A DNA stretch of 64,000 bases. Source: JAVBQB01 sp031549265 (GTDB lineage Bacteria; Bacillota; Clostridia; Oscillospirales; JAVBQB01). Every line of letters starts with the position of its first letter. Positions within the stretch are counted from its first letter, which is position 1. Position numbers and translations under genes: made by a program. The stretch spans positions 124,001 through 188,000 of the forward strand of contig JAVBQB010000002.1 of the NCBI GenBank assembly GCA_031549265.1, read 5' to 3'. Shown here one piece after another: positions 42,101 through 50,835 of the stretch. The notes below the pieces were generated by a model that worked only from the letters and a program-made list of their open reading frames with translations, made no database searches and was not told where the DNA came from.

Positions 42101-42696
42101 TCGACCACGTTATCGCTTCCGGCGAGGATGTAAATATATTCGTGCTCGATACCGAGGTATATTCCAACACCGGCGGCCAGGCTTCCAAGGCTTCGCAGAC
42201 CGGTCAGGTCGCGCAGTTCGCGGCGGCGGGCAAGGTAACGTCCAAGAAAGACCTCGCCCAGATAGCGATGTCATACGGTTACGTCTACGTCGCCCAGGTG
42301 GCGATGGGCGCGAACTACAACCAGACGGTCAAGGCTATTGCCGAAGCCGAGAGCTATCCCGGCCCGTCCATCATCATTGGATACGCGCCGTGCATCAACC
42401 ACGGCATCAAAGCCGGAATGGGCAAGTCGATGACCGAGATGAAGAACGCGGTTGAGGCCGGATACTGGCACATGTTCCGCTTTGACCCGCGCCAGAAGGA
42501 TGAGGGCAAGAACCCCTTCCAGCTGGACAGCAAGGCTCCGAGCGCGTCCTACGCCGAATTCATCAAGAACGAGGTGCGCTACAGCTCGCTCGAGCGCTCC
42601 TTCCCCGACAGGGCGGAAAAACTGTTCGCGGCGGCCGAGCAGGCGGCGGCAGACAAGTACGCAAAGCTCGAGAAGATGAAGGCGCTTTACGAATAA
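39130..42696 (+). CDS. nifJ: Pyruvate:ferredoxin (flavodoxin) oxidoreductase
   Basis: The 1188-residue single-chain enzyme shows the usual order: N-terminal pyruvate/TPP domain (DGNTAAAHVAYAFTDVAGIY, PITPSSVMAELAD), gamma and CoA-binding regions, a two-cluster ferredoxin domain (CIQCNQCSFVCP near 697, CTGCGSCANICPG near 752), the proximal cluster CAGCGETP near 822, and the TPP-binding GGDGWAYDIGFGG near 978 with DTEVYSNTGGQ. It turns pyruvate and CoA into acetyl-CoA and CO2, reducing ferredoxin. AGGAGG precedes the start. With HydF nearby it points to hydrogen-evolving fermentation. Confidence 0.98.
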   Translation: MARKKKTMDGNTAAAHVAYAFTDVAGIYPITPSSVMAELADKWSASGQKNIFGQQVRVCEMQSEAGAAGTVHGSLAAGALTTTFTASQGLLLMIPNMYKIAGELLPGVIHVSARAVASHALSIFGDHSDVMACRGTGFAMLAATNPQEVMDLGAVAHLSAISGRVPFLHFFDGFRTSHEMQKIEAWDYEELAKMCDLDAVKRFRDNALNPEHPVLRGTAQNPDVFFQAREACNPYYDKLPAVVEQMMGKVNAAAGTDYGLFNYYGSPDAEHVIVAMGSVCDTIEETIDYLMSKGEKVGLVKVRLYRPFVAGKFVDAIPKTAKTIAVLDRTKEPGALGEPLYLDVITALAECGVSGLKVVGGRYGLGSKDAPPSSVISVYRNLQSASPRNKFSVGINDDVTNLSLPLDENPDTAPAGMVSCKFWGLGSDGTVGANKNSIKIIGDNTDLNVQAYFAYDSKKSGGVTISHLRFGDKPIKSTYFVKKADFVACHNPAYLGKYEMVEDLKPGGTFLLNCSWSPDELSKYLPGSVKKFIADNGIKLFICDGIAEARRLGLGGRINIILQSAFFKLTNIIPINDAVKYMKAAVESTYGHKGEKIVGMNIQAVDAGIENVRQVEIPADWKNAANDSASFDPKGDRPELVSFVKDILMPVNCQCGDRLPVSAFKGAEDGTFPQGSSAYEKRGIAVDVPTWVPENCIQCNQCSFVCPHAVIRPFILDDAELSAAPAGTPTLPMQGKDCESYKFTIVPSVLDCTGCGSCANICPGNKGGKALEMKPLAEQRHVADRFAYCFDKVAAKDNIPFAAESVKGSQFRQPLFEFSGACAGCGETPYLKLITQLYGERMMVANATGCSSIYGGSCPSTPYTIGKNGKGPSWANSLFEDNAEYGFGMHLGVAQRRAKLTDLVRSVGGHELCTPEMKAACDEWLANKDDGKLSVTAAAKLGEAMKVGIASGCPGVPQFEEILSMSDMFVKKSIWIFGGDGWAYDIGFGGLDHVIASGEDVNIFVLDTEVYSNTGGQASKASQTGQVAQFAAAGKVTSKKDLAQIAMSYGYVYVAQVAMGANYNQTVKAIAEAESYPGPSIIIGYAPCINHGIKAGMGKSMTEMKNAVEAGYWHMFRFDPRQKDEGKNPFQLDSKAPSASYAEFIKNEVRYSSLERSFPDRAEKLFAAAEQAAADKYAKLEKMKALYE

Positions 42697-42722
42697 TTGC
42701 GCGTTACGCAACCGATTTGTGT

Positions 42723-42755
42723 GCTGTTGCGGCGGGAGCGATCCGCCGCAACAGC
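42723..42755 (+). terminator. Strong hairpin downstream of nifJ
   Basis: GCTGTTGCGGCGG (42723-42735) pairs with CCGCCGCAACAGC (42743-42755): 13 bp, loop of seven. It is followed by ATAATATG rather than a T-run, so it may be an mRNA-stabilising hairpin or a weak terminator. Confidence 0.55.
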
Positions 42756-42809
42756 ATAATATGTTTAACTCGCATTTGGCAAAATCCGACGTAAAATCTC
42801 CTAATACTC

Positions 42810-42831
42810 CCCCCCGATTGGATTCGGGGGG
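42810..42831 (+). promoter_or_regulatory. C-run/G-run hairpin in the mfd leader
   Basis: CCCCCCGA (42810-42817) pairs with TCGGGGGG (42824-42831), loop of six, followed by CTGTTGTGTTG. It lies 18 bp before the mfd start region and could attenuate transcription or limit translation. Confidence 0.45.
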
Positions 42832-42849
42832 CTGTTGTGTTGATTTGAG

Positions 42850-45800
42850 GTGAACTATCTGCGCGCAATTTGCGATGTAATTACCCGGAGTCCCGAGTTT
42901 ATTGAGATTGAAAAAAAGATAGCTGACGGCCAGTGCCCGATCGCGGTCGGCGGGCTGTCCGGCATCCACAAGGCGCATATCGCGTCAGCGCTGGCGAGGC
43001 GGACGGGCAGACCTGTTTTTTTAGTCACGCCCGAGGAGACTGAGGCGCGGAGGCTTGCCGCCGACATGTCCGCAATTTCGGGCGAGACCGTGCGGCTGCT
43101 GCCGGCGCGCGATTTTGTCTTCCATAACGTTGACAGCGCATCCCGCCAGTGGGAGCATGAGAGGTGCGATCTGTTCAGCAGGCTGATGAGCGGACAGCCG
43201 CCGATGGTTTGCGCGCCGCTTGAGGCCGTGCTTCAGCGCACATTGCCGCCCGACGCGCTTCGGTCGGTCACGCTGGAACTCCGTGTCGGGATGACCGTTC
43301 CGGTATCCGAACTGCTCTCGAAGTTCGTGCGGTGCGGGTTCAAACGGTGCGAACAGGTCGAAGGGCCCGGTCAGTTTGCCGCGCGCGGAGGCATCGTCGA
43401 CTTTTACTCTCCCGCCGACAGCTGCCCTGTGCGCGTCGAGTTTTTCGGAGACGAAATAGACACAATATCCAGCATTGACGTCGATACCCAGCGCCGAACC
43501 GGCCAGCATAAGGGCAAAACCGTGCTGCCCGCGACCGAAACTCTGCCCCATGCCTGCGACGGCGGAACTGACACCCTGTTTGAGCGGATGCGCGGCCTTG
43601 TCGCTGGTGCGGGGAAAAAGCAGAAGCAGTCGTTTTCAAATAACGTCGAGCAGGACATTGCCCGGCTGTCGGACGGACTGTCCCTGCCCGCCGCCGACCG
43701 GTATATCGCGCTGATATACCCGGAGTACGCCACCGCGCTCGACTATCTGCCGAATGATACGATTTTTATCATCGACGAGCACGCGAGGATGCGTGAGAAG
43801 GCCAAAAATATCCTGTGGCAATACAGTCAGGACGTCGAAACCCTGTTGGATGCGGGAACCATGACCGGCGAGCAGGCGAATTATATGCGCTCGGCTGACG
43901 ATTTTTACCGGTCAGCCGCGCGGTTTGACGTCGTGATGACCGACGCGTTCATCTCGGCCGCATATGATATACCTCCGTCGGCAATACTTTCGGTATCAGC
44001 CAAACAGCTGCCGTCGTTTGGCAACAGTCTTGAAACGGCGATAACCGACATCGGGCATTACACCCGAGAGGGCTACAGCACAGTGGTTTTGTGCCCGACT
44101 GAGCGCCGCGCGCGCCATCTCTCGACAATCCTCTCGGACAACGGAGTGCGGGCGGGTCTTTCGCTCACACTGGACGAGATGCCGAAGCACGGGGACGCGT
44201 TTGTCACGGTCGGAGGCCTGTCGGCGGGTATGGAATATCCGAGCGTGCGCGTGGCTGTAATCACCGAGGGAGAGGTGCGGCAGGAACCGCGCATCAAGCG
44301 CCCGAGGTCGCAGGATAAGACCAACCGTCAGCGCGTTAAAAGTTACGCCGATCTGTCGGTGGGAGACCTAGTGGTGCACGAGCATCACGGCATCGGCAGG
44401 CTTGCGGGCATCCAGAAGATGGAAGTTGACGGCGTGGTGCGCGACTATATCAAGATCGCGTATTCCGGCGCCGACGTGCTGTACGTTCCGGCCAGCCAGC
44501 TGGACATGGTTTCCAAATACATCGGAGCCGGAGAGGACGCGCCGGTCAGGCTCAACAAGCTGGGCGGCGCAGAATGGGCCCGGGCCAAATCGCGGGCAAA
44601 ATCCGCAGTCAAGGATCTCGCCAACTATCTGGTCGGACTCTACGCCGAACGCCAGCGCCGCAAGGGATTCGCTTTTCCGTCGGACGACGAGTGGCAGCGC
44701 GAGTTTGAGGAGGCGTTTGAGTACGTCGAGACCGACGACCAGCTGAAATGCGTTTCCGAAATTAAAAAGGACATGCGGCAGGCCATTCCGATGGACCGCC
44801 TGCTGTGCGGCGACGTCGGGTTCGGTAAGACCGAGGTTGCGCTGCGCGCGGTGATGAAATGCGTTCTGGGCGGCAAGCAGGCAGCGTTTCTGGTGCCGAC
44901 CACCGTACTCGCCCAGCAGCATTATGTGACGGCCACCAAGAGATTTGCGAACTATCCGGTTAAAGTGGATATGGTCAGCCGCTTCCGCTCACCGGCGCAA
45001 ATACGCGACACGCTGAAGAAGTTCAAGACCGGTCAGCTCGACCTTATCATAGGCACCCACCGACTGCTACAAAAGGACGTTGTGCCTTACAATCTCGGCC
45101 TGCTGATAGTGGACGAGGAGCAGCGTTTTGGCGTTTCGCACAAGGAGAGGCTGAAAGAGATGTCGCGTCAGGTGGACGTGCTGACTCTGACGGCCACGCC
45201 CATTCCCCGCACGCTCAACATGGCGCTGTCCGGCATACGCGATATGTCGACGATCGAGGAAGCACCCGCCGACAGGCATCCGGTGCAAACGTATGTGCTG
45301 GAGCATGACTGGGGACTGATTGCCGACGCCATACGGCGGGAATTGACCCGGGGAGGTCAAGTATATTACCTGCACAACCGGGTGGAGACGATTGAACGCA
45401 CCGCATCGAAGATTCTGGAATATGTGCCCGAAGCGGCGGTGGCTGTGGCGCACGGCAAAATGGACGAGCAGCAGCTGGGAGACGTCATGCGGGCCATGGA
45501 CGAGGGCGAAGTGAACGTCTTGGTGTGCACCACAATTATCGAAACCGGCATCGACATACCGAACGTGAATACGTTGATAGTGGAAGACGCCGACCATCTG
45601 GGTCTTGCGCAGATGCACCAGATACGGGGACGCGTCGGGCGGTCGCCGCGCCACGCTTACGCTTATCTGACATACCGTCGAGGAAAGGTGCTGACCGAGA
45701 TCGCGACAAAGCGCCTGTCCGCCATACGTGAATACGCCGAGTTCGGCTCGGGATTCAAGATCGCGATGCGTGACCTCGAAATACGCGGCGCGGGCAATGT

Positions 45801-46362
45801 CCTGGGCGCCGAACAGTCGGGACACATGCTGTCAGTGGGATACGACATGTATCTCAAGCTGCTGGAGGAGGCCGTTCTGGAGCAACGGGGAGAAGCGCCG
45901 TCCGGCCAGTCCGACTGCTCGGCGGACATCAACGTCTCGGCTGGAATACCGGAGGAATATATCCCGTCGCCCGAACAGCGCATGGATATATACCGCCGCA
46001 TAGCCAAGCTGACCACGCGGGATGACGCGAGCGATATCATCGACGAGCTTATCGACCGGTACGGCGACGTTCCCGGCCAGGTAAACGCGCTGGTGGAGAT
46101 CGCAATGCTGCGGGCACACGCGGCGCGCGCCGGTATCCGTGATATCGCGCAAAAGAGCGGCAAAATCAACTTCGCGCTTACCAGACTGGACGTTGCACGG
46201 GTGTCTTTGCTCTGCGGAATGCCCGAATACAAGGGAAGAATACTGCTGTCGGCGGGCGAAAAGCCATATATTGTGCTGAAACTGGGGAGCGGAGAAAATC
46301 CGCTGCACGCCTCGGCAAAACTGATCGATTTATTTTCTGCCGAGCCCCAAAATGCAACCTAA
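42850..46362 (+). CDS. mfd: Transcription-repair coupling factor Mfd
   Basis: The 1170-residue protein has the Mfd layout: UvrB-homology N-terminal modules, the RNA-polymerase-interaction (CarD-like) domain near 500-560 (SVGDLVVHEHHGIGRLAGIQ), and the RecG-like translocase with Walker A GDVGFGKTEVALRA near 655, DEEQRFG near 755, TATPIPRTLNMALSG and the helicase VI segment QIRGRVGRSPRHAYAYL. It removes stalled polymerase at lesions and recruits UvrA. The start is uncommon: GTG 42850 overlaps the GAGGTGA ribosome site; CTG 42859 in frame has better spacing. No ATG is possible nearby. Confidence 0.95.
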   Translation: MNYLRAICDVITRSPEFIEIEKKIADGQCPIAVGGLSGIHKAHIASALARRTGRPVFLVTPEETEARRLAADMSAISGETVRLLPARDFVFHNVDSASRQWEHERCDLFSRLMSGQPPMVCAPLEAVLQRTLPPDALRSVTLELRVGMTVPVSELLSKFVRCGFKRCEQVEGPGQFAARGGIVDFYSPADSCPVRVEFFGDEIDTISSIDVDTQRRTGQHKGKTVLPATETLPHACDGGTDTLFERMRGLVAGAGKKQKQSFSNNVEQDIARLSDGLSLPAADRYIALIYPEYATALDYLPNDTIFIIDEHARMREKAKNILWQYSQDVETLLDAGTMTGEQANYMRSADDFYRSAARFDVVMTDAFISAAYDIPPSAILSVSAKQLPSFGNSLETAITDIGHYTREGYSTVVLCPTERRARHLSTILSDNGVRAGLSLTLDEMPKHGDAFVTVGGLSAGMEYPSVRVAVITEGEVRQEPRIKRPRSQDKTNRQRVKSYADLSVGDLVVHEHHGIGRLAGIQKMEVDGVVRDYIKIAYSGADVLYVPASQLDMVSKYIGAGEDAPVRLNKLGGAEWARAKSRAKSAVKDLANYLVGLYAERQRRKGFAFPSDDEWQREFEEAFEYVETDDQLKCVSEIKKDMRQAIPMDRLLCGDVGFGKTEVALRAVMKCVLGGKQAAFLVPTTVLAQQHYVTATKRFANYPVKVDMVSRFRSPAQIRDTLKKFKTGQLDLIIGTHRLLQKDVVPYNLGLLIVDEEQRFGVSHKERLKEMSRQVDVLTLTATPIPRTLNMALSGIRDMSTIEEAPADRHPVQTYVLEHDWGLIADAIRRELTRGGQVYYLHNRVETIERTASKILEYVPEAAVAVAHGKMDEQQLGDVMRAMDEGEVNVLVCTTIIETGIDIPNVNTLIVEDADHLGLAQMHQIRGRVGRSPRHAYAYLTYRRGKVLTEIATKRLSAIREYAEFGSGFKIAMRDLEIRGAGNVLGAEQSGHMLSVGYDMYLKLLEEAVLEQRGEAPSGQSDCSADINVSAGIPEEYIPSPEQRMDIYRRIAKLTTRDDASDIIDELIDRYGDVPGQVNALVEIAMLRAHAARAGIRDIAQKSGKINFALTRLDVARVSLLCGMPEYKGRILLSAGEKPYIVLKLGSGENPLHASAKLIDLFSAEPQNAT

Positions 46363-46372
46363 TAAAATATGC

Positions 46373-46401
46373 TTGCAATATCGCGTGAATCGGAATATAA
46401 T
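46373..46401 (+). promoter_or_regulatory. Sigma-A-type promoter of gdhA
   Basis: TTGCAA (46373-46378), 17 bp, perfect TATAAT (46396-46401), 54 bp before the start codon and just after the mfd stop. Confidence 0.7.
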
Positions 46402-46455
46402 AACCAGGTAAATTTGAGCCTTTAGTGGGGTAAAATACAATATGGGGGTCAGATC

Positions 46456-47802
46456 ATGAAGTTTAAGAGCGAATATCTTGCAAAAGTGTATGAAGACGTA
46501 TCCCGCAGAAATGCTTCCGAACCTGAGTTTTTACAGGCGGTCAGCGAAGTTCTGGAATCGTTTGAGCCGGTTGTCGCCGTGCGTGAGGATATCGTCAAGG
46601 CGGGCGTCATTGACAGGCTCGTCGAGCCTGAGCGCTTCATTCAGTTCCGCGTACCCTGGGTGGACGATGCCGGAGCGGTGCGCGTCAACCGTGGATTCCG
46701 TGTGCAGTTTAACTCGGCCATCGGCCCGTATAAGGGCGGACTGCGTTTCCATCCGTCGGTCAACGCGTCGGTCATCAAGTTTTTGGGCTTTGAGCAGATT
46801 TTTAAAAACTCACTGACCGGTCTGCCCATGGGCGGCGGCAAGGGCGGGGCGGACTTCGACCCCAAGGGCAAGTCCGACAATGAAATCATGCGCTTTTGCC
46901 AGTCGTTCATGACTGAGCTTTCCAAATATATCGGGGCGGACACCGACGTGCCGGCAGGCGACATCGGAGTAGGGGCTCGCGAAATCGGATTTATGTACGG
47001 ACAGTATAAGCGCCTGCGCGACGAGTTCACCGGCGTACTTACCGGCAAGGGTCTAACCTACGGCGGATCGCTGATTCGCACGCAGGCGACCGGGTACGGA
47101 CTCTGTTACTTCACCAAAAACATGCTGGAAGCCGCGGGCAAGTCGTTTAACGGTGCGACCACGGTCATCTCCGGTTCGGGCAACGTTGCGATCTATGCCG
47201 CCGAAAAAGCCGCCCAGCTCGGCGCGAAAGTGGTTGCGCTCAGCGATTCAGGCGGATATGTGCACGATCCCGCGGGCATAAAGCTGGACATCGTGCGCCA
47301 GATCAAGGAAGTGGAGCGCGGCCGCATCTCCGAGTATGTTAAGCGCGCGCCCGGTTCGACATATACCGAAGGCTGCGCCGGAATCTGGAGCATCCCGTGC
47401 GACATCGCACTGCCCTGCGCAACCCAGAACGAGCTGGACGGCAACGCCGCCGCGACCCTGCTGAAAAACGGCTGCTTCGCCGTTGCCGAGGGCGCGAATA
47501 TGCCCAGCACGCCGGACGCTGTCGAAGCGTTCCTCAAAGCCAGAATCCTCTTCGGACCGGCAAAGGCAGCAAACGCGGGCGGAGTCGCAACATCCGGTCT
47601 GGAAATGAGCCAGAACAGCCTGCGCCTCTCCTGGACAGCCGAAGAGGTCGACGAACGCCTGAAGAACATCATGGCAGGTATATACGCCAGCGCATCAAAA
47701 GCCGCCGAAGATTACGGCTGCAAGGGCAATTTTGTCGCGGGCGCCAACATCGCGGGATTCCTCAAGGTCGCAACCGCGATGATGGCACAGGGCGTTGTCT
47801 GA
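46456..47802 (+). CDS. gdhA: Glutamate dehydrogenase, hexameric (NADP-specific type)
   Basis: The 448-residue enzyme has IGPYKGGLRFHPSVNASVIK and PMGGGKGGADFDPKGKSDNE (catalytic Lys near 128), TDVPAGDIGVGAREIGFMYG and the nucleotide-binding GSGNVAIYAAEKAAQLGAK near 240. Length and motifs match the small hexameric GDH family, usually NADP-linked in anaerobes; coenzyme choice is not certain by eye. It links 2-oxoglutarate and ammonium to glutamate. Confidence 0.95.
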   Translation: MKFKSEYLAKVYEDVSRRNASEPEFLQAVSEVLESFEPVVAVREDIVKAGVIDRLVEPERFIQFRVPWVDDAGAVRVNRGFRVQFNSAIGPYKGGLRFHPSVNASVIKFLGFEQIFKNSLTGLPMGGGKGGADFDPKGKSDNEIMRFCQSFMTELSKYIGADTDVPAGDIGVGAREIGFMYGQYKRLRDEFTGVLTGKGLTYGGSLIRTQATGYGLCYFTKNMLEAAGKSFNGATTVISGSGNVAIYAAEKAAQLGAKVVALSDSGGYVHDPAGIKLDIVRQIKEVERGRISEYVKRAPGSTYTEGCAGIWSIPCDIALPCATQNELDGNAAATLLKNGCFAVAEGANMPSTPDAVEAFLKARILFGPAKAANAGGVATSGLEMSQNSLRLSWTAEEVDERLKNIMAGIYASASKAAEDYGCKGNFVAGANIAGFLKVATAMMAQGVV

Positions 47803-47832
47803 TAACCCGGCGACAGTTTCTTGCGTACCGGT

Positions 47833-48144
47833 TCATTCCGGACGAATCTGAAGCTCGCGGATTTTTACCGAGTTTTTGTACACCTTAATCATATAGAGCT
47901 GGCCGGAATTGAGCGGGCCGAACATAAACTGGCCAAGCTCATCGGTGACGGTCTGGGCGGACATCGCAAGTTCGTCGTCCTCGCCCGCGAGGAACAGCAT
48001 GACCAGCGCGTCCGGAATGGCGCGCCCGTCGGACTCGCGGACAAATCCGTGGATGGAACTGCGCGTGTCAGGCTGCATGTGGACAATGGTCTCGATCAGT
48101 TCATCCTGACCCGGGCGAAAGTAGAATTTGGTGTATGATCCCAT
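47833..48144 (-). CDS. Small protein with carboxypeptidase-regulatory-like (beta-sandwich) domain
   Basis: Starting at ATG 48144 (GGGAAGGG upstream), the 103-residue product begins MGSYTKFYFRPGQDELI. Residues about 29-100 (SSIHGFVRESDGRAIPDALV ... TDELGQFMFGPLNSGQLYMI) have the G-x-V-x-D-x-x-G-x-P-I-x-x-A-x-V ... T-D-x-x-G-x-F pattern of carboxypeptidase regulatory-like or CNA-B-like folds. There is no signal peptide. Such tiny single-domain proteins occur in Clostridia with unknown role. It is convergent with gdhA and divergent from proS. Confidence 0.7.
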   Translation of the reverse strand: MGSYTKFYFRPGQDELIETIVHMQPDTRSSIHGFVRESDGRAIPDALVMLFLAGEDDELAMSAQTVTDELGQFMFGPLNSGQLYMIKVYKNSVKIRELQIRPE

Positions 48145-48255
48145 ATTGATAACCCTTCCCAGCAAAAGCAAAGTATGATGGCGGCGGCATCCGGCGTTTA
48201 TCGCCGATATAACCTTTTCTTGTACCAGTATAGCTGAAATGCGCCGCTTTTGTGC

Positions 48256-48284
48256 TTGACAAACGGATAACGCTAATATAATAT
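48256..48284 (+). promoter_or_regulatory. Promoter of proS
   Basis: Perfect TTGACA (48256-48261) followed by overlapping -10 candidates: TATAAT (48277-48282, 15-bp spacer) or TAATAT (48279-48284, 17-bp spacer). The start is about 42 bp downstream. Confidence 0.55.
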
Positions 48285-48325
48285 TTACGGATGATATTAT
48301 AAGGAATTATTTGGGAGTGACATTA

Positions 48326-49759
48326 ATGGCATCCGACAAAATGGTCGAACAGATCACAGCAATGGACGTCGATTTTGCCAAGTGGTATACCGACGTCGTC
48401 AAGAAGGCCGAGCTAATCGATTATTCCAGCGTCAAGGGTTGCGTTATATTGCGGCCGTACGCTTACGCGCTGTGGGAAAACATCCAGCGCGCGCTGGACG
48501 ATATGCTCAAGGCGTCCGGGCATGAGAATGTCTATATGCCGCTGTTCATTCCCGAATCGCTGCTGCAAAAGGAGAAAGACCACGTCGACGGCTTCGCGCC
48601 CGAGGTGGCCTGGGTTACCCACGGCGGCAGCGAACCGCTGACCGAGCGCATGTGCGTCCGACCTACGTCGGAGACGCTGTTTTGCGAGCACTATAAGAAC
48701 ATCATCCACTCCTGGCGCGACCTGCCCAAGCTCTACAACCAGTGGTGCTCGGTGGTTCGCTGGGAGAAAACCACACGTCCTTTCCTGCGCGGACGCGAAT
48801 TTCTCTGGCAGGAGGGGCATACAATCCACGCGACAGCCGAGGAAGCCGACGCCGAGGCGATGGCCATTCTCGAATTTTACGCCGATCTGGCCGAAAACTG
48901 GCTGGCAATGCCGGTAATCCGCGGACAAAAGACAGAGAGCGAGAAGTTTGCGGGCGCGCAGTCGACCTATGCCATTGAGTGCATGATGCACGACGGCAAA
49001 GCGCTCCAGGCCGGTACAACGCACTTCTTCGGAGACGGATTCGCAAAGGCTTTCGAGATCCAGTTCACCGACCGCGAAAACAAGCTGCGCTATCCGCACC
49101 AGAGCTCGTGGGGAGTGACCACCCGTCTCATCGGCGGAATAATTATGACCCACGGCGACGACAACGGACTGCTTCTGCCACCCAAAATCGCGCCGGTGCA
49201 GGTGGTCGTCATTCCGGTCGCCGCGCACAAGCCGGGAGTGCTGGATGCCGCCAAAGCCCTGTGCGACGGCCTACGAGCCTCTGGCCTGCGTGTCAAGCTT
49301 GATGACAGCGACAATAATCCCGGCTGGAAATACGCCGAGCACGAGATGAAGGGCGTTCCTGTTCGGCTGGAGCTCGGCCCGCGCGACATTGAAGCGGGAA
49401 CCTGCATGGTGGTTCGACGCGACACCCGCGAAAAAGCCGCCCTGCCGCTTGAGGGCATTGCCGGCGCTCTTCGCGAAATGCTGGACAGCATCCAGGCAGA
49501 TCTGCTTGCGCGCGCACGCACAAACCTTGAAAACCGCACGTTTTCCACGACCGACGCCAAGGATTTGGCCAGAATCGTGCCGGAGGGCGGATTTGCACGC
49601 GCCATGTGGTGCGGCGACGCCGCTTGCGAGGACAAACTTAAGGCAGACTATGGCGTTTCATCGCGCTGTATCCCTTTTGAACAGCAGAAGCTGAGCGACA
49701 GCTGCATTTGCTGCGGCAAACCCGCCGAAAAAATGGTGCTGTGGGCGGTCGCTTACTGA
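48326..49759 (+). CDS. proS: Prolyl-tRNA synthetase (short, eukaryote/archaea-like form)
   Basis: ATG 48326 (GGGAGTGA upstream) gives 477 residues. This is the compact ProRS without the editing insertion: WYTDVVKKAELIDYSSVKGC, VYMPLFIPESLLQKEKDHVDGFAPEVAWVTHGG, LCVRPTSET-type motif 2 region (MCVRPTSETLFCEHY), WEKTTRPFLRGREFLWQEGH, and the C-terminal extension with cysteines SDSCICCGKPAEK and a terminal Tyr. It charges tRNA-Pro. Monocistronic. Confidence 0.96.
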   Translation: MASDKMVEQITAMDVDFAKWYTDVVKKAELIDYSSVKGCVILRPYAYALWENIQRALDDMLKASGHENVYMPLFIPESLLQKEKDHVDGFAPEVAWVTHGGSEPLTERMCVRPTSETLFCEHYKNIIHSWRDLPKLYNQWCSVVRWEKTTRPFLRGREFLWQEGHTIHATAEEADAEAMAILEFYADLAENWLAMPVIRGQKTESEKFAGAQSTYAIECMMHDGKALQAGTTHFFGDGFAKAFEIQFTDRENKLRYPHQSSWGVTTRLIGGIIMTHGDDNGLLLPPKIAPVQVVVIPVAAHKPGVLDAAKALCDGLRASGLRVKLDDSDNNPGWKYAEHEMKGVPVRLELGPRDIEAGTCMVVRRDTREKAALPLEGIAGALREMLDSIQADLLARARTNLENRTFSTTDAKDLARIVPEGGFARAMWCGDAACEDKLKADYGVSSRCIPFEQQKLSDSCICCGKPAEKMVLWAVAY

Positions 49760-49814
49760 TCGGGCAGTTGCCCGCCTGGACCCTTGGCGTATATGTTTTT
49801 TTATACTAATGACG

Positions 49815-49845
49815 AATGCCGGCGTATTTTCTGCGCCGGCATTTG
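49815..49845 (+). terminator. Terminator between proS and nagB
   Basis: AATGCCGGCG (49815-49824) pairs with CGCCGGCATT (49834-49843), followed by only TTG; short T-run. Confidence 0.55.
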
Positions 49846-49881
49846 ATAGGCATATTGCTGACATTAATTGGAGGTATTTCC

Positions 49882-50607
49882 ATGAAAACCACAATTTGCA
49901 AAAACTATGATGAGATGAGCCTCGTTGCCGCCTACATAATGGCAGAGCGGGTGAGAACCAAGCCCGACTGCGTTTTGGGGCTCGCGACCGGCGGAACTCC
50001 GGTGGGCATGTACGCTGCGCTGGCCGATATGCACCGCCGCTCAGGACTGGATTTTTCGCGGGTTACGTCTTTTAACCTTGACGAGTACTATCCTATAAAG
50101 AAGTCCAATGATCAGAGTTATGACTATTTCATGTGGGATAACCTGTTTTCGCACATTAATATTAAACGAGAGAATGTCAATATTCTTGACGGAGAAGCAG
50201 CCGACCCCGACGCCGAGTGCAGAGAATATGAAGCGCGCATGGCCGGGGCGGGTGGCATTGACCTCCAGGTGCTGGGCATCGGTCTGAACGGACATATCGG
50301 CTTTAACGAACCGGAAAACGAAATGCACGTCCTCACGCATAAGACCGGGCTCACCGAAAGCACCATCGAAGCCAACGCGCGCTTCTTTGCCAGCGCCGCC
50401 GACGTACCGCGCCACTCGCTGACAATGGGCATGGGCAGCATTATGGCGGCTAAAAGTATTTTACTGCTCATTTCCGGAAAGAATAAGGCTGAAGTTGTCA
50501 AAAGACTGTTCGCGGGACGAATAACGACCTCGTGCCCCGCGACGCTGCTGCACCTGCATCCCGACGTGACGCTTCTTCTCGACGAGGACGCCGCCTCCCT
50601 GATCTGA
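49882..50607 (+). CDS. nagB: Glucosamine-6-phosphate deaminase
   Basis: ATG 49882 (GGAGG eight bases upstream) gives 241 residues; the in-frame extension to 49816 overlaps the preceding terminator hairpin. Motifs: LGLATGGTPVGMYAAL, SFNLDEYYPI with the catalytic Asp, GIGLNGHIGFNEP, and ALTMGMGSI-like SLTMGMGSIMAAK. It converts glucosamine-6-phosphate to fructose-6-phosphate and ammonia, feeding glycolysis. No other amino-sugar gene is adjacent. Confidence 0.95.
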   Translation: MKTTICKNYDEMSLVAAYIMAERVRTKPDCVLGLATGGTPVGMYAALADMHRRSGLDFSRVTSFNLDEYYPIKKSNDQSYDYFMWDNLFSHINIKRENVNILDGEAADPDAECREYEARMAGAGGIDLQVLGIGLNGHIGFNEPENEMHVLTHKTGLTESTIEANARFFASAADVPRHSLTMGMGSIMAAKSILLLISGKNKAEVVKRLFAGRITTSCPATLLHLHPDVTLLLDEDAASLI

Positions 50608-50649
50608 GCGGACATGTGAAAAAATATCAAAAAAATTGCAATTTGAGTA

Positions 50650-50678
50650 TTGACAACGGCCGAACCATTACGTATAAT
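50650..50678 (+). promoter_or_regulatory. Consensus promoter of the S10-spc ribosomal operon
   Basis: Perfect TTGACA (50650-50655), 17 bp, perfect TATAAT (50673-50678). The leader to rpsJ is about 150 bases. Confidence 0.9.
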
Positions 50679-50706
50679 AATCAAGTGTCTGTGTGGATAG
50701 CTACAT

Positions 50707-50733
50707 TATTGGCCGGATGTTTTCCGGCCAATA
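50707..50733 (+). promoter_or_regulatory. Hairpin in the S10 operon leader
   Basis: An 11-bp stem (50707-50717 with 50723-50733; GGCCGGA/TCCGGCC core) and five-base loop lie about 20 bases into the predicted transcript, with no T-run. A role in leader control is possible but unproven. Confidence 0.45.
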
Positions 50734-50835
50734 TATTATCCGGACTCGGCACACACGGCAGGGAGTATAAAATATTTTTCTAAATCGTCATAGAGACAAC
50801 AACAACTATTAAGGTACGATTCAGGGGGTAAAATC

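Noticed and set aside
40834..42108. 424-codon frame antisense to nifJ
   Set aside because: Shadow of the nifJ reading frame; no domain, no start signal.
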